A DNA stretch of 39,255 nt from Verrucomicrobiota bacterium (lineage in GTDB: Bacteria; Verrucomicrobiota; Verrucomicrobiia; Limisphaerales; UBA1319). Shown here one piece after another: positions 8,042-16,448 of this stretch. Each line of letters opens with the position of its first letter. Position 1 is the stretch's first letter. Made by a program: the position numbers and the translations under genes. The notes under the pieces were generated by a model. The model was not told where the DNA came from and ran no database searches. It saw only the letters and a program-made list of their open reading frames with translations. The DNA is taken from assembly GCA_022709905.1 (NCBI GenBank), contig JAKLHY010000069.1, positions 1-39,255 on the forward strand, written 5' to 3'.

Positions 8042-9120
8042 GGGGGTGCTTTCTGTTTGGACTCGCTCATTAATTGAAGCAATCGTTGGGCGTTATCATG
8101 AAAAATCATGGCCGCAGTGCGGGGGTCGTCCATGCCGAGGCTTTGACAGGCCTGTCGCATGGCCCACAGGTCTTCATAGAGGAAGAGCGTATAGAGGGCC
8201 TCGATTTCGGGGGGTTCGCGGTCGCGGTTGAAATGAAAGGGATAATTGGTGCGATTGACATATTGACGTTGATGAAACTGACGGCGGCCGCGCATGAACA
8301 GGATGGGATTATCGGATCCGAAGAGGAGTCGGGACGGGCCAATATGCTCGAGGGCGATCCGGTATGACGCGGGATTGAGGACAGCCGAGGTATCGAAGAA
8401 AAGACCGGGATCGTCGGCCAGGGGGGGGAGCGCTTCCCGGGCGTGGATTTCGGTGTAGCACCGGCCCAGGTGCGCAATCACGAGGATGACCCGGGGATAT
8501 CGTCGTCGGAGCTCGCGAATATCGCGGAGGTTATCGGGATGTCCGAGGCGATCGGCTTTTGGGACGTGCAAGGTCACCCAGGCCCGTCGTTCGTTGAGGA
8601 CCTCGAGTTGGTGATGCGGCAGGAAATCAAAAATCCCGGCTTCCAGATGGGCGTCCCGGGTTTCGCGATTCCGGCTGATCAAGGCATAATAAGGTTTGAC
8701 GCCCACGACTCCGGGCTGGTCGAGCAAGCGGGACACATATTCGGCGCTCCACTGCGGTCGCACCACGGCCAAGTTGTGCCATCCCCGGTTGTGGCAGCCT
8801 TGCTGCGCATAGGCATTGCCGGCTTCCAGGTCGAAATCGAGATCGGGCATGCCAAATCCGACGCAGGTCAGCCGGCGGCCGGGAAAGAGCACCGCGTAAC
8901 AATGGTCGGCTGTCGTAAAATCCATTGGCTCGAGGACCTCATTGACCCAATATTGGCGGCGCATTTCATCGGTCATAGGCGCAAGCCGGAGGGCCGGATC
9001 ACTCACGTGCATATGCGCGTCGATGATGTTTGGAGGCAGCCAGTCCTCGAGGCGTCGGGCCCAGAATTCACGGTCAACGTCGGTGTATTGCCAGACGTGG
9101 TGTAGGGGGATGGGTTTCAT
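8038..9120 (-). CDS. Amidohydrolase 2 family metal-dependent hydrolase
   Basis: A 360-residue TIM-barrel hydrolase of the amidohydrolase-related family, which includes lactonases, decarboxylases and hydrolases of cyclic acids. Expected metal and catalytic residues are visible: H36 and H38 in DAHMH, H185 in TLHVP, H217 in VIAHLGR and D270 in FGSDNP. It overlaps both neighbours by four bases (ATGA at each end), so it is coupled to the kinase upstream and the oxidoreductase downstream. In sugar catabolic clusters such proteins often open a lactone made by a Gfo/Idh or similar dehydrogenase. That would be a sensible step here, but it is an inference. No signal peptide is present. Confidence 0.88.
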   Translation of the reverse strand: MKPIPLHHVWQYTDVDREFWARRLEDWLPPNIIDAHMHVSDPALRLAPMTDEMRRQYWVNEVLEPMDFTTADHCYAVLFPGRRLTCVGFGMPDLDFDLEAGNAYAQQGCHNRGWHNLAVVRPQWSAEYVSRLLDQPGVVGVKPYYALISRNRETRDAHLEAGIFDFLPHHQLEVLNERRAWVTLHVPKADRLGHPDNLRDIRELRRRYPRVILVIAHLGRCYTEIHAREALPPLADDPGLFFDTSAVLNPASYRIALEHIGPSRLLFGSDNPILFMRGRRQFHQRQYVNRTNYPFHFNRDREPPEIEALYTLFLYEDLWAMRQACQSLGMDDPRTAAMIFHDNAQRLLQLMSESKQKAPP

Positions 9121-10613
9121 GATGGGCTGGAGAGCAAACCGAGTTGCCGGAGGGATTCAAGAAATCTCTCGAAACCTTCCTGATAGATGCTGCGCTGAGA
9201 TCCGGGCAAAAAGAGCCGCGGCGCAGGAACCATGCAAGTCACCAGTTGTTGCCAGGCAAACTGGGGTTCGACGAGTTTCCGGGCGACAATGGCCGCCCCG
9301 AGGGCGCTGCTTTCGGATTCTCCCGCGCAGGCGACTGGCAATCCGGTGACATCGGACACCATTTGCGGAACGACGTCTCCGGAGGCCGCTCCGCCGCACA
9401 TGACGATTCGGCTGAGGGCGGTTTCGGCGCGCTTGACGAAGCCCAGGTGCCGGTTCAGTTCAAAGACCAGGCCCTCAACAGTGGCCCGCACCACATGGGC
9501 GGGTGTATGGTGGGACTGCAGGCCGAGAATCGCTCCCCGGCATCCCAACTTGATACCGGCAGGGGGAGTGCCTTGAAAAAACGGCAGGCATAGGAGTCCG
9601 TCGCTTCCGGGAGGGATACTGGCCAGACCGTTTTCCAACGGCCCGGAGGCCTGCGATTGACCGGTCAGGTTCTGCATGAAATGGAGCGCGGTTCCACCGG
9701 TGCGGAGCGAGAGAATCTGGCCGAACAATCCCGGGCAGCAATGGGCGCAGACAAAGGCATCCGGGCTGGCCGGCTCGCTCCAATGCCGCATGAGAGCGAG
9801 CAACACCCAGGCGGTGCCGGCACCGAACATCACCTGGCCCGGTGAAACAGCTCCGATGCCCAGGGCGGCGGCATACTGATCATGGAGGGCGGCCGATACG
9901 GGAATGTTGGAGGGCAGCCCCAGCTTGTCGGCGATCTGAGGCAAGAGGAATCCCGCGGGCTGGTCCGCCGGGATCAATTGGGGCAGCTGGGAGGATTGAA
10001 GACGCAGGAGTCTCAGGACATCCGGATCGTAGTCTGAAAGTCGGGCATTATAGAGTTGGGCGATCCCGGCCGAGGTGGGCTCGTGGGCCATGCGACCGCA
10101 AAGGCGGTGCACAATGCAATCACCCACAAAACCGACTCGAAAGGAGGAATCGAACCCGGCCGGCGATTGTTCCCGGAGACGTTCGAGTTGCCCCAAGGTC
10201 ATGCTGCTGCCCCAATGACCAATCCGATGAGCAAACCAGGCTGCGCCTTGCTGCCGGGTCAGTCGGGTGTCATGGGCCAAGCCCCGGCCATCCAACCAAC
10301 TCACCACGGGCCCGCGAATTCGGCCCTCGTCATCCAAGAGTTGCATCGCGGCCCCTTGGCTTGAGATCCCGAGGGCCCGGACCCGGTGGGTTTCGATGCC
10401 TCGAATGGCCCGGAGGATGGCTTGGACGGTGGCAACCCAAATCTCTTCGAAATCCTGTTCCACGGCGCTCTGCGGGCCATGGATCAGGCGTATGGATTCG
10501 GCGCCGCGTCCAAGAATGCCCCCCCTCTCGTCAACGACCAAGGCTTTTATATTGGTCGTGCCGAGATCCAGGCCGAGGAAGAGCGGTTCTGTCGGGGATC
10601 GGTTAGCATCCAT
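9117..10613 (-). CDS. FGGY-family carbohydrate kinase (xylulokinase/gluconokinase-like)
   Basis: A 498-residue kinase from the ATG at 10613, which has AGGAG about ten bases upstream. An upstream TTG in the same frame is less likely. The N-terminal phosphate-binding motif is LGLDLGTTNIK, with D16, and the C-terminal ATPase lobe has VMCGGAASGD followed by a SESSALGAA block typical of FGGY kinases. These enzymes phosphorylate ketoses, polyols or sugar acids. It overlaps the isomerase-like gene by 11 bases and the amidohydrolase by 4, so it belongs to one transcript. Next to an arabinose/fucose isomerase-like protein it would be expected to phosphorylate the ketose product, but the exact sugar cannot be read from the sequence. 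Confidence 0.9.
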   Translation of the reverse strand: MDANRSPTEPLFLGLDLGTTNIKALVVDERGGILGRGAESIRLIHGPQSAVEQDFEEIWVATVQAILRAIRGIETHRVRALGISSQGAAMQLLDDEGRIRGPVVSWLDGRGLAHDTRLTRQQGAAWFAHRIGHWGSSMTLGQLERLREQSPAGFDSSFRVGFVGDCIVHRLCGRMAHEPTSAGIAQLYNARLSDYDPDVLRLLRLQSSQLPQLIPADQPAGFLLPQIADKLGLPSNIPVSAALHDQYAAALGIGAVSPGQVMFGAGTAWVLLALMRHWSEPASPDAFVCAHCCPGLFGQILSLRTGGTALHFMQNLTGQSQASGPLENGLASIPPGSDGLLCLPFFQGTPPAGIKLGCRGAILGLQSHHTPAHVVRATVEGLVFELNRHLGFVKRAETALSRIVMCGGAASGDVVPQMVSDVTGLPVACAGESESSALGAAIVARKLVEPQFAWQQLVTCMVPAPRLFLPGSQRSIYQEGFERFLESLRQLGLLSSPS

Positions 10614-12021
10614 TTTCGCCAATCTCCTGATAGTCGGCTCCGAGGATCGCGGCCATCAGACGGACCCGGCGACGGGCGTCCCCGAAGCAGAGGGTGTTAT
10701 GATGCGGGCCGCCGGCCAGGGCGTAAGCGGTCAGAAACTGCCGGACATCTCCTGGGACTTTGACTTTGAAGTGGGGCACAAAGAAACCGGTCAAAGGACC
10801 GTAGTCCTCGATGGTAACACGGGCGGCGATGAATCGCCATCGGCCGCCTTCGATCTGAGTCAGGGCCACCAGGGTTGCGGGTCCCGGGGCAAAGGAGATG
10901 ACCAAGACCAGCTGTCGATCGCGGGTTCGGGTGATGGGAGTGGGGCGCGCAAGGAGCGACACCGGCCGGTCGGATCGGGCCATGGCGACGTTGGCCTCTC
11001 CCATATGGCTCATGAACAGGGCATTTTCCGCGTAATCCACAGTGAAGATCTCCGCAAAACTTGCCGGGGGCTGCAGATGATGACAGGCCGCGGTTGCGGC
11101 AGCGGCCACCAGATCTCCTTCGCCCCCAAAGCCGATGCCCTCGGCCATCAAACGGCTCGCCGCTACGAAGGGAACCGTGGGGGTCCGTTCATCATCGCCA
11201 AAAGCCAGAAACTGATAAGTCATCGCGCCGAGGCCATGTTCGCGGATCATTGCGCGCAGTGCCAACTCGACGCGCGCGGCCGATTCGAGATCAGCCTGGG
11301 TGACGCCTGGATCCACTGCATACTCGCGTCGGTAGGTTTTCACCAGCCGGGTTACATCTCGAGCGCAGGCGTTTGCGGCGCGACGTATGTAATCCTCGAT
11401 TGTTAAAATAGTCCACGAACAACCGAGAGTCGCCGCCAGATGGGTGGTATCGACCGCAAAATCTCCCATGCCCGGGAAGGGATAGCCAAGGAGCCCGATT
11501 CGGAGGGATCGGAGCTGGCGCACAGCGCGGGCAGCCCGAAAGAAATCGACGAGTTCAGCCGAGGGCTCAGGATCCTTGAGGTGGCTGGTGACGTAGTGGA
11601 ATGGCACTTTAGCGCGGAGCAAGACATTGGCCAGATCCTGAGTTCCGTGGACGCCATGATTATCGATCATGGCCTGCACGGAAAAGGTGGTATCGACGGC
11701 CCAAAGTTCCTGAGTATTCCAAATCAGGAGGGGCAATTGGGCTTGTCGCAGTGGCTGGAGGACTGGCTGGCTGGGCGCATAGGTGAGTAACATCACGAGG
11801 ATGCCATCGACTTGCCGGGCGCGATAAGAATCCACGGTCTGTTGGATTTGATCGGCACGGAACACAGCGCCTTCGAAAAACACTTCCAGGTCATCGGCCA
11901 GAGCCGGAAGCACAGCCTTTCTGACCCAAGTTTCCCGGGATTGACGCAGTCCCGGAGCGAGTGTTTCGTAAAGTTCAAGGCTCAGCGCCAACAAGCCGAT
12001 TCTGGGGCGGTCGGGTGTCAT
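10603..12021 (-). CDS. L-arabinose/L-fucose isomerase-like protein
   Basis: A 472-residue protein of the arabinose/fucose isomerase superfamily, which normally interconverts aldoses and ketoses with Mn2+. Matches to AraA, recalled from memory, are the FGGEGD block (E301), the FMSHMGEAN block (H339, corresponding to a metal His) and a GGPHHNTL block near the C-terminus (the second metal His). The first metal Glu of AraA (FED in the E. coli protein) seems to be replaced in the stretch FGDDERTP, where Asp could substitute, so activity or substrate may differ. It lies 14 bp downstream of the aminotransferase and overlaps the kinase. A sugar isomerase in a catabolic operon is the simplest reading. 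A non-isomerase role for this divergent branch is possible. Confidence 0.8.
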   Translation of the reverse strand: MTPDRPRIGLLALSLELYETLAPGLRQSRETWVRKAVLPALADDLEVFFEGAVFRADQIQQTVDSYRARQVDGILVMLLTYAPSQPVLQPLRQAQLPLLIWNTQELWAVDTTFSVQAMIDNHGVHGTQDLANVLLRAKVPFHYVTSHLKDPEPSAELVDFFRAARAVRQLRSLRIGLLGYPFPGMGDFAVDTTHLAATLGCSWTILTIEDYIRRAANACARDVTRLVKTYRREYAVDPGVTQADLESAARVELALRAMIREHGLGAMTYQFLAFGDDERTPTVPFVAASRLMAEGIGFGGEGDLVAAAATAACHHLQPPASFAEIFTVDYAENALFMSHMGEANVAMARSDRPVSLLARPTPITRTRDRQLVLVISFAPGPATLVALTQIEGGRWRFIAARVTIEDYGPLTGFFVPHFKVKVPGDVRQFLTAYALAGGPHHNTLCFGDARRRVRLMAAILGADYQEIGENGC

Positions 12022-12035
12022 AAAACGCGCACTTA

Positions 12036-13451
12036 TTAAACTGCCTGTTTTAGATGGGATGTTTTGGAGGCATCGGTTTGTTTCAGCAGCTGTCGGAACT
12101 GATCGACGAGGTAATCGACGATGACTTCGTTCGCCAGAAGCCCGAGTTTTGTGAGTAGAGTGCTATGCCCGGCATGATAAGCATGGACCCGGCACCATAA
12201 ACCCGCCTGGAGGGCCTGCCGATGAAATGCGAGGGCGCAATCGATCGAGCGGAACTTCAGTCCGGAAAGATAATTCCGGCCCTGAGCGGAGACCAACTGG
12301 TCGGGAAATTCCTGGACAAGGGCATCGAAACTTCGGCCGATGCGGGAACCGATCTGACGGATCGACGACGCATTTTGCCGGATCAACTCCATCGACGCCA
12401 GCGCCACCAGGCTGGGCAAGGCGGCCAGTCCGTTGGTGCTGATCGCGTCGTATTGTTCCAGTAGATCATGCCGGTTCTTCATCAGGACGGCTGACAGCGA
12501 ATGGAACCCGGCGGTCATTCCTTTGCCTGTCACCACAAGATCGGGTTGAATGCCCAGGGCACGAAACTCGAAAACCTCGGGCAGCCAAAAGCCGGTCTGG
12601 ATCTCATCGATACAGAGCAGGGCGCCGGTCTCGGTGCACCAGTGACGGGCTTGCCGCAAGTAATCGGCTTCGAGGGCGATCGCCTCGCGATTCATCATGA
12701 TCGGCTCGGCCCAGAAGCCCGCGATGCGGGAACCGTGCCGGTGAAAGGCCTGTTCGAGGCCTTCGTAATCGTTAGGTTGAAGGACAATGACTTCGAAATG
12801 ACGGACCAGTTCCGGCCATAATCCCCGCATGAACTGCGGCACCATATCGGTCCCGTGGTAATTGCCGTCGAGCACGACGATCAGGGGAGCGCCGTGGCTT
12901 GAGCGATCGCGCTGGTAGACTTTGAGCTGGATTTTGAGGGCGGCGGCGCAGGCCACTGAACCGGTGCAAACTCCGAGCAGCACCGTATCCAACGGGTCAG
13001 GTTCATCGGGAGAGTTGGCCACGGCAACCAGCTGATGGGCCAGTTGCTTGGCCGGCGCCTGGGGGATGTTCGAGTGGTTGTCCCACACGACGCCGGATTG
13101 CATGGCACCGGCAATGGCAGCGCACAAGTCGGGATGGTTATAGCCCCAAAGCATTTGGTAATGACCGGAGGTGCAGTCGAGGCAGAGGCGCCGTTGTTCG
13201 GTCAGATAAAACAGGCCCCGGCCAACCAGGAGGTCATCGGGCGCCTGGGTTTGATTTCCGCCAAATGAATTCTGGAGGGCGTGTTTGGTGACCGGGATGA
13301 AATCAGGAAGGTCGCTGACCCGCTGTCCCACTTGACGGAGGAGTTGCGGCTCGGAGCGGTCATCCAGCCACTGCAAGCCCTTTCGCATGGTGGCCGCGAG
13401 GTTGGATCCATGCGAGCCGAGCAGGTTTTCGAGGTCGAGTTTTTGATTCAT
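12036..13451 (-). CDS. Class III PLP-dependent aminotransferase
   Basis: A 471-residue aminotransferase of the class III group (glutamate-1-semialdehyde aminotransferase/ornithine aminotransferase fold). Visible features are GNYHG (H199), the cofactor Asp in CIDEIQTGF (D282) and the PLP lysine K310 in VVTGKGM. The N-terminal 90 residues are longer than in GSA aminotransferases. There are no hemL neighbours, so a role in heme synthesis is unlikely. It lies 43 bp after the symporter gene and 14 bp before the isomerase-like gene. The context suggests transfer of an amino group to or from a sugar, polyol or small keto compound imported by the symporter, which is inference. The ATG at 13451 lacks an obvious ribosome-binding site. 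Confidence 0.87.
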   Translation of the reverse strand: MNQKLDLENLLGSHGSNLAATMRKGLQWLDDRSEPQLLRQVGQRVSDLPDFIPVTKHALQNSFGGNQTQAPDDLLVGRGLFYLTEQRRLCLDCTSGHYQMLWGYNHPDLCAAIAGAMQSGVVWDNHSNIPQAPAKQLAHQLVAVANSPDEPDPLDTVLLGVCTGSVACAAALKIQLKVYQRDRSSHGAPLIVVLDGNYHGTDMVPQFMRGLWPELVRHFEVIVLQPNDYEGLEQAFHRHGSRIAGFWAEPIMMNREAIALEADYLRQARHWCTETGALLCIDEIQTGFWLPEVFEFRALGIQPDLVVTGKGMTAGFHSLSAVLMKNRHDLLEQYDAISTNGLAALPSLVALASMELIRQNASSIRQIGSRIGRSFDALVQEFPDQLVSAQGRNYLSGLKFRSIDCALAFHRQALQAGLWCRVHAYHAGHSTLLTKLGLLANEVIVDYLVDQFRQLLKQTDASKTSHLKQAV

Positions 13452-13494
13452 AAACAGCGGAGGATGGATTCAGGCATGGTGCGGCCTATGGTGA

Positions 13495-15111
13495 TTATCC
13501 GGTTTTCCCGGGTCCCCAGAACTGGAACCAGATCACATAAGCATAGAGGGCGCTGATGGTCGCGATAAAGATTATCCACCAGAGCAGAAGATTGCGCAGG
13601 CCGCGATTGCGATCCCGTTCGCTTTCGGGAAGGGCGGCATATTTCCAGGACCAAATCATGCCTCGGATCTTATCCGGATCGGGCGCCCGAGTGCACCAGG
13701 AAACCACTCCCATGAGAACCAGCGAGGTGATCCAAACCAGGAACGTGCGATTAAGCCAGTTGTCAAATGGCATGAGCCAGGAGACCTTTTTAAAGAGGAC
13801 ATACTCGACGAAGGCCGTATAAGGAAAGGCAAACAGCAGAACAAAGGTGGCGGCGGCGGCCGTGGCGCGGCGCCAGAGAACTCCCAGAAGAAAAACGGCA
13901 GCGATGGGGGCGGCCACCCAAGCCCCAATGTCTTGCAGCAATACGAAAACCCCGAGTTTTCTTCGGGTAAACCAAAGGGCAAGCAGTGTGGCGATCACCA
14001 GGATGACGAAGCCGCTGATGCGTCCGACTCGCACCAGGTGTTGCTCGGACTTGTCACGCCCCAGGAGTGGACGGTAAAGGTCCATGGCGAAAACAGTGGC
14101 GCAGGAATTGAGCACCGAGCTGATATGGGAGAGCATGCCACTGGCCAATCCGGCGATGACCACGCCGCTCAATCCGGCCGGCACCAACTCCCGCACCAGG
14201 GTGGGAAAGGCCTGGTCTTTATCGGGCAATCCCGGAAACAGGCGAAAGGCCACAATCCCCGGAACGACCACCAGCAAAGGCAGCAGGATCTTCATGAATC
14301 CGGCAAAGACCACTCCCATTCGGGCATCCCATTCGCTGCGCGCGCCGAGGCACCGCTGGACAATGAACTGGTTGGTGCAGTTGTACCATATTCCAATGGA
14401 CAGAAAGAGGGTCCAAACGCCAAACCACGGAAATTCCTTGTCGGTCATCGGGTAGATGATCTTGAATTTCTCGGGGGCGCCGTGCATCAGTTCGGACAAT
14501 CCGCCGACCCGATCCAAGCCGATCACCGTCACAATGAGGCCGCCAGTCATCATGACGAGAAACTGGACGAAATCGGTCCAGGCCACCGACACCAGCCCGC
14601 CGTAAATGGTGTAGCTGCCAGCCAGGATGGCCAGGCCGATAATCGTCACGGTTTCATCCCAGCCGAACATGCCTTTCAGGGCTTTCCCTCCCGCCAGCAT
14701 CACGACCGCCATTTGCGCAATGATCCAGAGCACCAGGGAACAGACGGCAAACAGATATCGGCAGGTCGCGTTGTAGCGGCGCTCGAGGAATTCCGGCATT
14801 GTGTAGAGTCCGCCTCGGATGTAGTAAGGAAGAAAAATCCAGATCAGGGCCGAGAACGTGAACCAATTGCCCCATTCCCACTGCGCCACCACAAATCCCA
14901 CGGCATAGGCAATGCCAATCATGCCGATGAAATGCTCGGTGCTGATGTTGGCCGCGATGATGGAGCCTCCGATGGTGTACCACGGCAAGCGGTCGCCCGC
15001 CAGAAAGTAGTCGCGCGTGCTGCCGGTTTTGCGGCGTGCCACCCACAAGCCCAGTGCGATGTTACCTGCCAAGTACAGGCTGAATACAACCAGATCAAAG
15101 GTTTGGTTCAT
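13495..15111 (-). CDS. Sodium:solute symporter family transporter (SSS/SGLT-like)
   Basis: A 538-residue inner-membrane transporter with about 13-14 hydrophobic segments. The N-terminus shows the family pattern SxxDYFLAG followed by RLPWYTIGGSIIAANISTEHF, which forms part of the sodium-coupled LeuT-fold core. Further family blocks are the GGLYTMPEFLERRYN segment, a YTIYGGLVSVAWTDFVQ segment and a GLASGMLSHISSVLNS segment. Family members import sugars, sialic acid, inositol, proline or other organic solutes with Na+. The gene overlaps the AlgJ-like gene by four bases (ATGA), which ties uptake to the acyl-transfer module on one side and to the catabolic genes on the other. Similarity to the SGLT branch suggests a sugar-like substrate, but this is not proven. 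Confidence 0.92.
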   Translation of the reverse strand: MNQTFDLVVFSLYLAGNIALGLWVARRKTGSTRDYFLAGDRLPWYTIGGSIIAANISTEHFIGMIGIAYAVGFVVAQWEWGNWFTFSALIWIFLPYYIRGGLYTMPEFLERRYNATCRYLFAVCSLVLWIIAQMAVVMLAGGKALKGMFGWDETVTIIGLAILAGSYTIYGGLVSVAWTDFVQFLVMMTGGLIVTVIGLDRVGGLSELMHGAPEKFKIIYPMTDKEFPWFGVWTLFLSIGIWYNCTNQFIVQRCLGARSEWDARMGVVFAGFMKILLPLLVVVPGIVAFRLFPGLPDKDQAFPTLVRELVPAGLSGVVIAGLASGMLSHISSVLNSCATVFAMDLYRPLLGRDKSEQHLVRVGRISGFVILVIATLLALWFTRRKLGVFVLLQDIGAWVAAPIAAVFLLGVLWRRATAAAATFVLLFAFPYTAFVEYVLFKKVSWLMPFDNWLNRTFLVWITSLVLMGVVSWCTRAPDPDKIRGMIWSWKYAALPESERDRNRGLRNLLLWWIIFIATISALYAYVIWFQFWGPGKTG

Positions 15112-16442
15112 GGCGCCTCACCCACGGTTTCATCCGCCCCATCCAAGCGGGCCGGCAAGGGAACCCTTTCCCATTCGGCCGGCCCGAGGGCGAGATCGCG
15201 TTCGACGAATTCCCAAATCACCACTTTCTTGCCTTCCAGGATCTCCGGATTTGTGCTCAGCCTGCGCCGCACGTCGGTGGACGCGCCGCCGTCGCTGACC
15301 ACGGAATCGATCGGCGCGCGCAAACGCAGGGCCAATTGCGAAATGAAACCGGCCGATCCCGGCAAGAGCTTTCGGGTGGCCGGCGGAGGGATATGTTGAT
15401 CCGATTTCTCAGCTTCAAACCGGCCCAGGGATTGAGGTTCGGCGTATTGATAGATTCGGCAGAAGCTGTCGCCCAGAACGAGAACCGACGCCGGAAGGCC
15501 GGGGGATTTGTAGGTTCCCGGGCGATCCGAGGCCGAAGGCACCAGGGGACCCTTGATGGAATCCAGAACCTGAGTGCAAGCCACAGTCTCGGGTTCGAAT
15601 TCAGTCTCGAGTCCGGGCACCTGCATCATTTCCAACAGGTCACCCCAGCGTTGGACGCGTTGGGTCTGCACCCGGTAATCCACGGTGGCAGGCGGCGCCC
15701 AGCCGAGTTCTCGCAAGCGGGCCGTGACGGTTTGGGCGGCGAGTTCAGCTCCGGCAGGAGTCCAGTGAGTATCCTGAGCGAGATAAAGCGGGGGGGCGGA
15801 TGGATTCGTTTGTTGTCGGCGATGGACCTGGAACGGCGTATAAAGGTCCACCGTCATGACCCCATGCGCAGCGAGCCGATTCAGGAATGACCGAGTTGGC
15901 GATTCCAGAGTTGCCGGATTATCCAGGGCCCTTCGGGTCAGTTGATCGGGGTAAATGGACGGCTTGCCAGGCACCGGTACCACGAGGAGTTCGATGCCAC
16001 GGGCCTTGAGCTGATCGCGGTAGTCGAGGATGACCTTGATCTGGCGATCGCGCCGCGAGTGATCGCGCACGGGGTCCATCCAGGGCGATTGGGCGGATAT
16101 CGGATCGCGTCGTTCAGGCTCGATCAAATAGCGGACATCGGGCCGGTAGAACAACCAGTCTTGACGGCCGAGCAAGGCTTTGGCCCCGGTATCGCGCAAT
16201 CCGAGGAAGAGCCATCGTTGCGCTTGGGGTCGCAACACCTGTTGAAACCAGCTCTTGTCTTCTAAGGTATCCTCGAACTGCCGCAAGTTTCTGGCGGTGG
16301 GTTTCTGGCGGAACACATCGGTAAACTGGATTCGTTCTGCCCGTGAATATTCCCGGCAGGTTTGGACGACGGGCACCGAGCCGATCACTCCCAGAAAAAG
16401 GAGGACCAGGATCAGTTCGCTTTGGAGGCAGGGATGTTTCAC
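15108..16442 (-). CDS. AlgJ/AlgX-like SGNH-fold O-acyltransferase component
   Basis: A 444-residue protein with one N-terminal membrane segment or uncleaved signal (about residues 9-26), so the catalytic part is periplasmic. It matches the alginate O-acetyltransferase AlgJ/AlgX group: GRQDWLFY near residue 92, the Asp-His pair in AQDTHWTPAG (D224, H226) and the nucleophile S326 in LVLGDSFCRIY, all expected for an SGNH-type esterase/transferase. It lies six bases downstream of the MBOAT gene, the classical partner that moves acyl groups across the membrane. It therefore probably attaches acetyl or another acyl group to an exported polysaccharide or other secreted molecule. No alginate polymerase or export genes are adjacent, so the acceptor is unknown. 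Confidence 0.88.
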   Translation of the reverse strand: MKHPCLQSELILVLLFLGVIGSVPVVQTCREYSRAERIQFTDVFRQKPTARNLRQFEDTLEDKSWFQQVLRPQAQRWLFLGLRDTGAKALLGRQDWLFYRPDVRYLIEPERRDPISAQSPWMDPVRDHSRRDRQIKVILDYRDQLKARGIELLVVPVPGKPSIYPDQLTRRALDNPATLESPTRSFLNRLAAHGVMTVDLYTPFQVHRRQQTNPSAPPLYLAQDTHWTPAGAELAAQTVTARLRELGWAPPATVDYRVQTQRVQRWGDLLEMMQVPGLETEFEPETVACTQVLDSIKGPLVPSASDRPGTYKSPGLPASVLVLGDSFCRIYQYAEPQSLGRFEAEKSDQHIPPPATRKLLPGSAGFISQLALRLRAPIDSVVSDGGASTDVRRRLSTNPEILEGKKVVIWEFVERDLALGPAEWERVPLPARLDGADETVGEAP

Positions 16443-16448
16443 GGCGGT

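Noticed and set aside
10267..11406. Open frame of 379 codons on the + strand
   Set aside because: It is antisense to the kinase and isomerase-like genes, with no domain or signal.
12036..13451. Glutamate-1-semialdehyde aminotransferase for heme synthesis (hemL)
   Set aside because: The N-terminus is longer, no heme genes are near and the operon is catabolic in character; a general class III call is safer.
13933..15399. Long open frame of 488 codons on the + strand
   Set aside because: It is antisense to the well-supported sodium:solute symporter and part of the AlgJ-like gene, and its product is rich in His, Gln and Asp with no recognisable domain.
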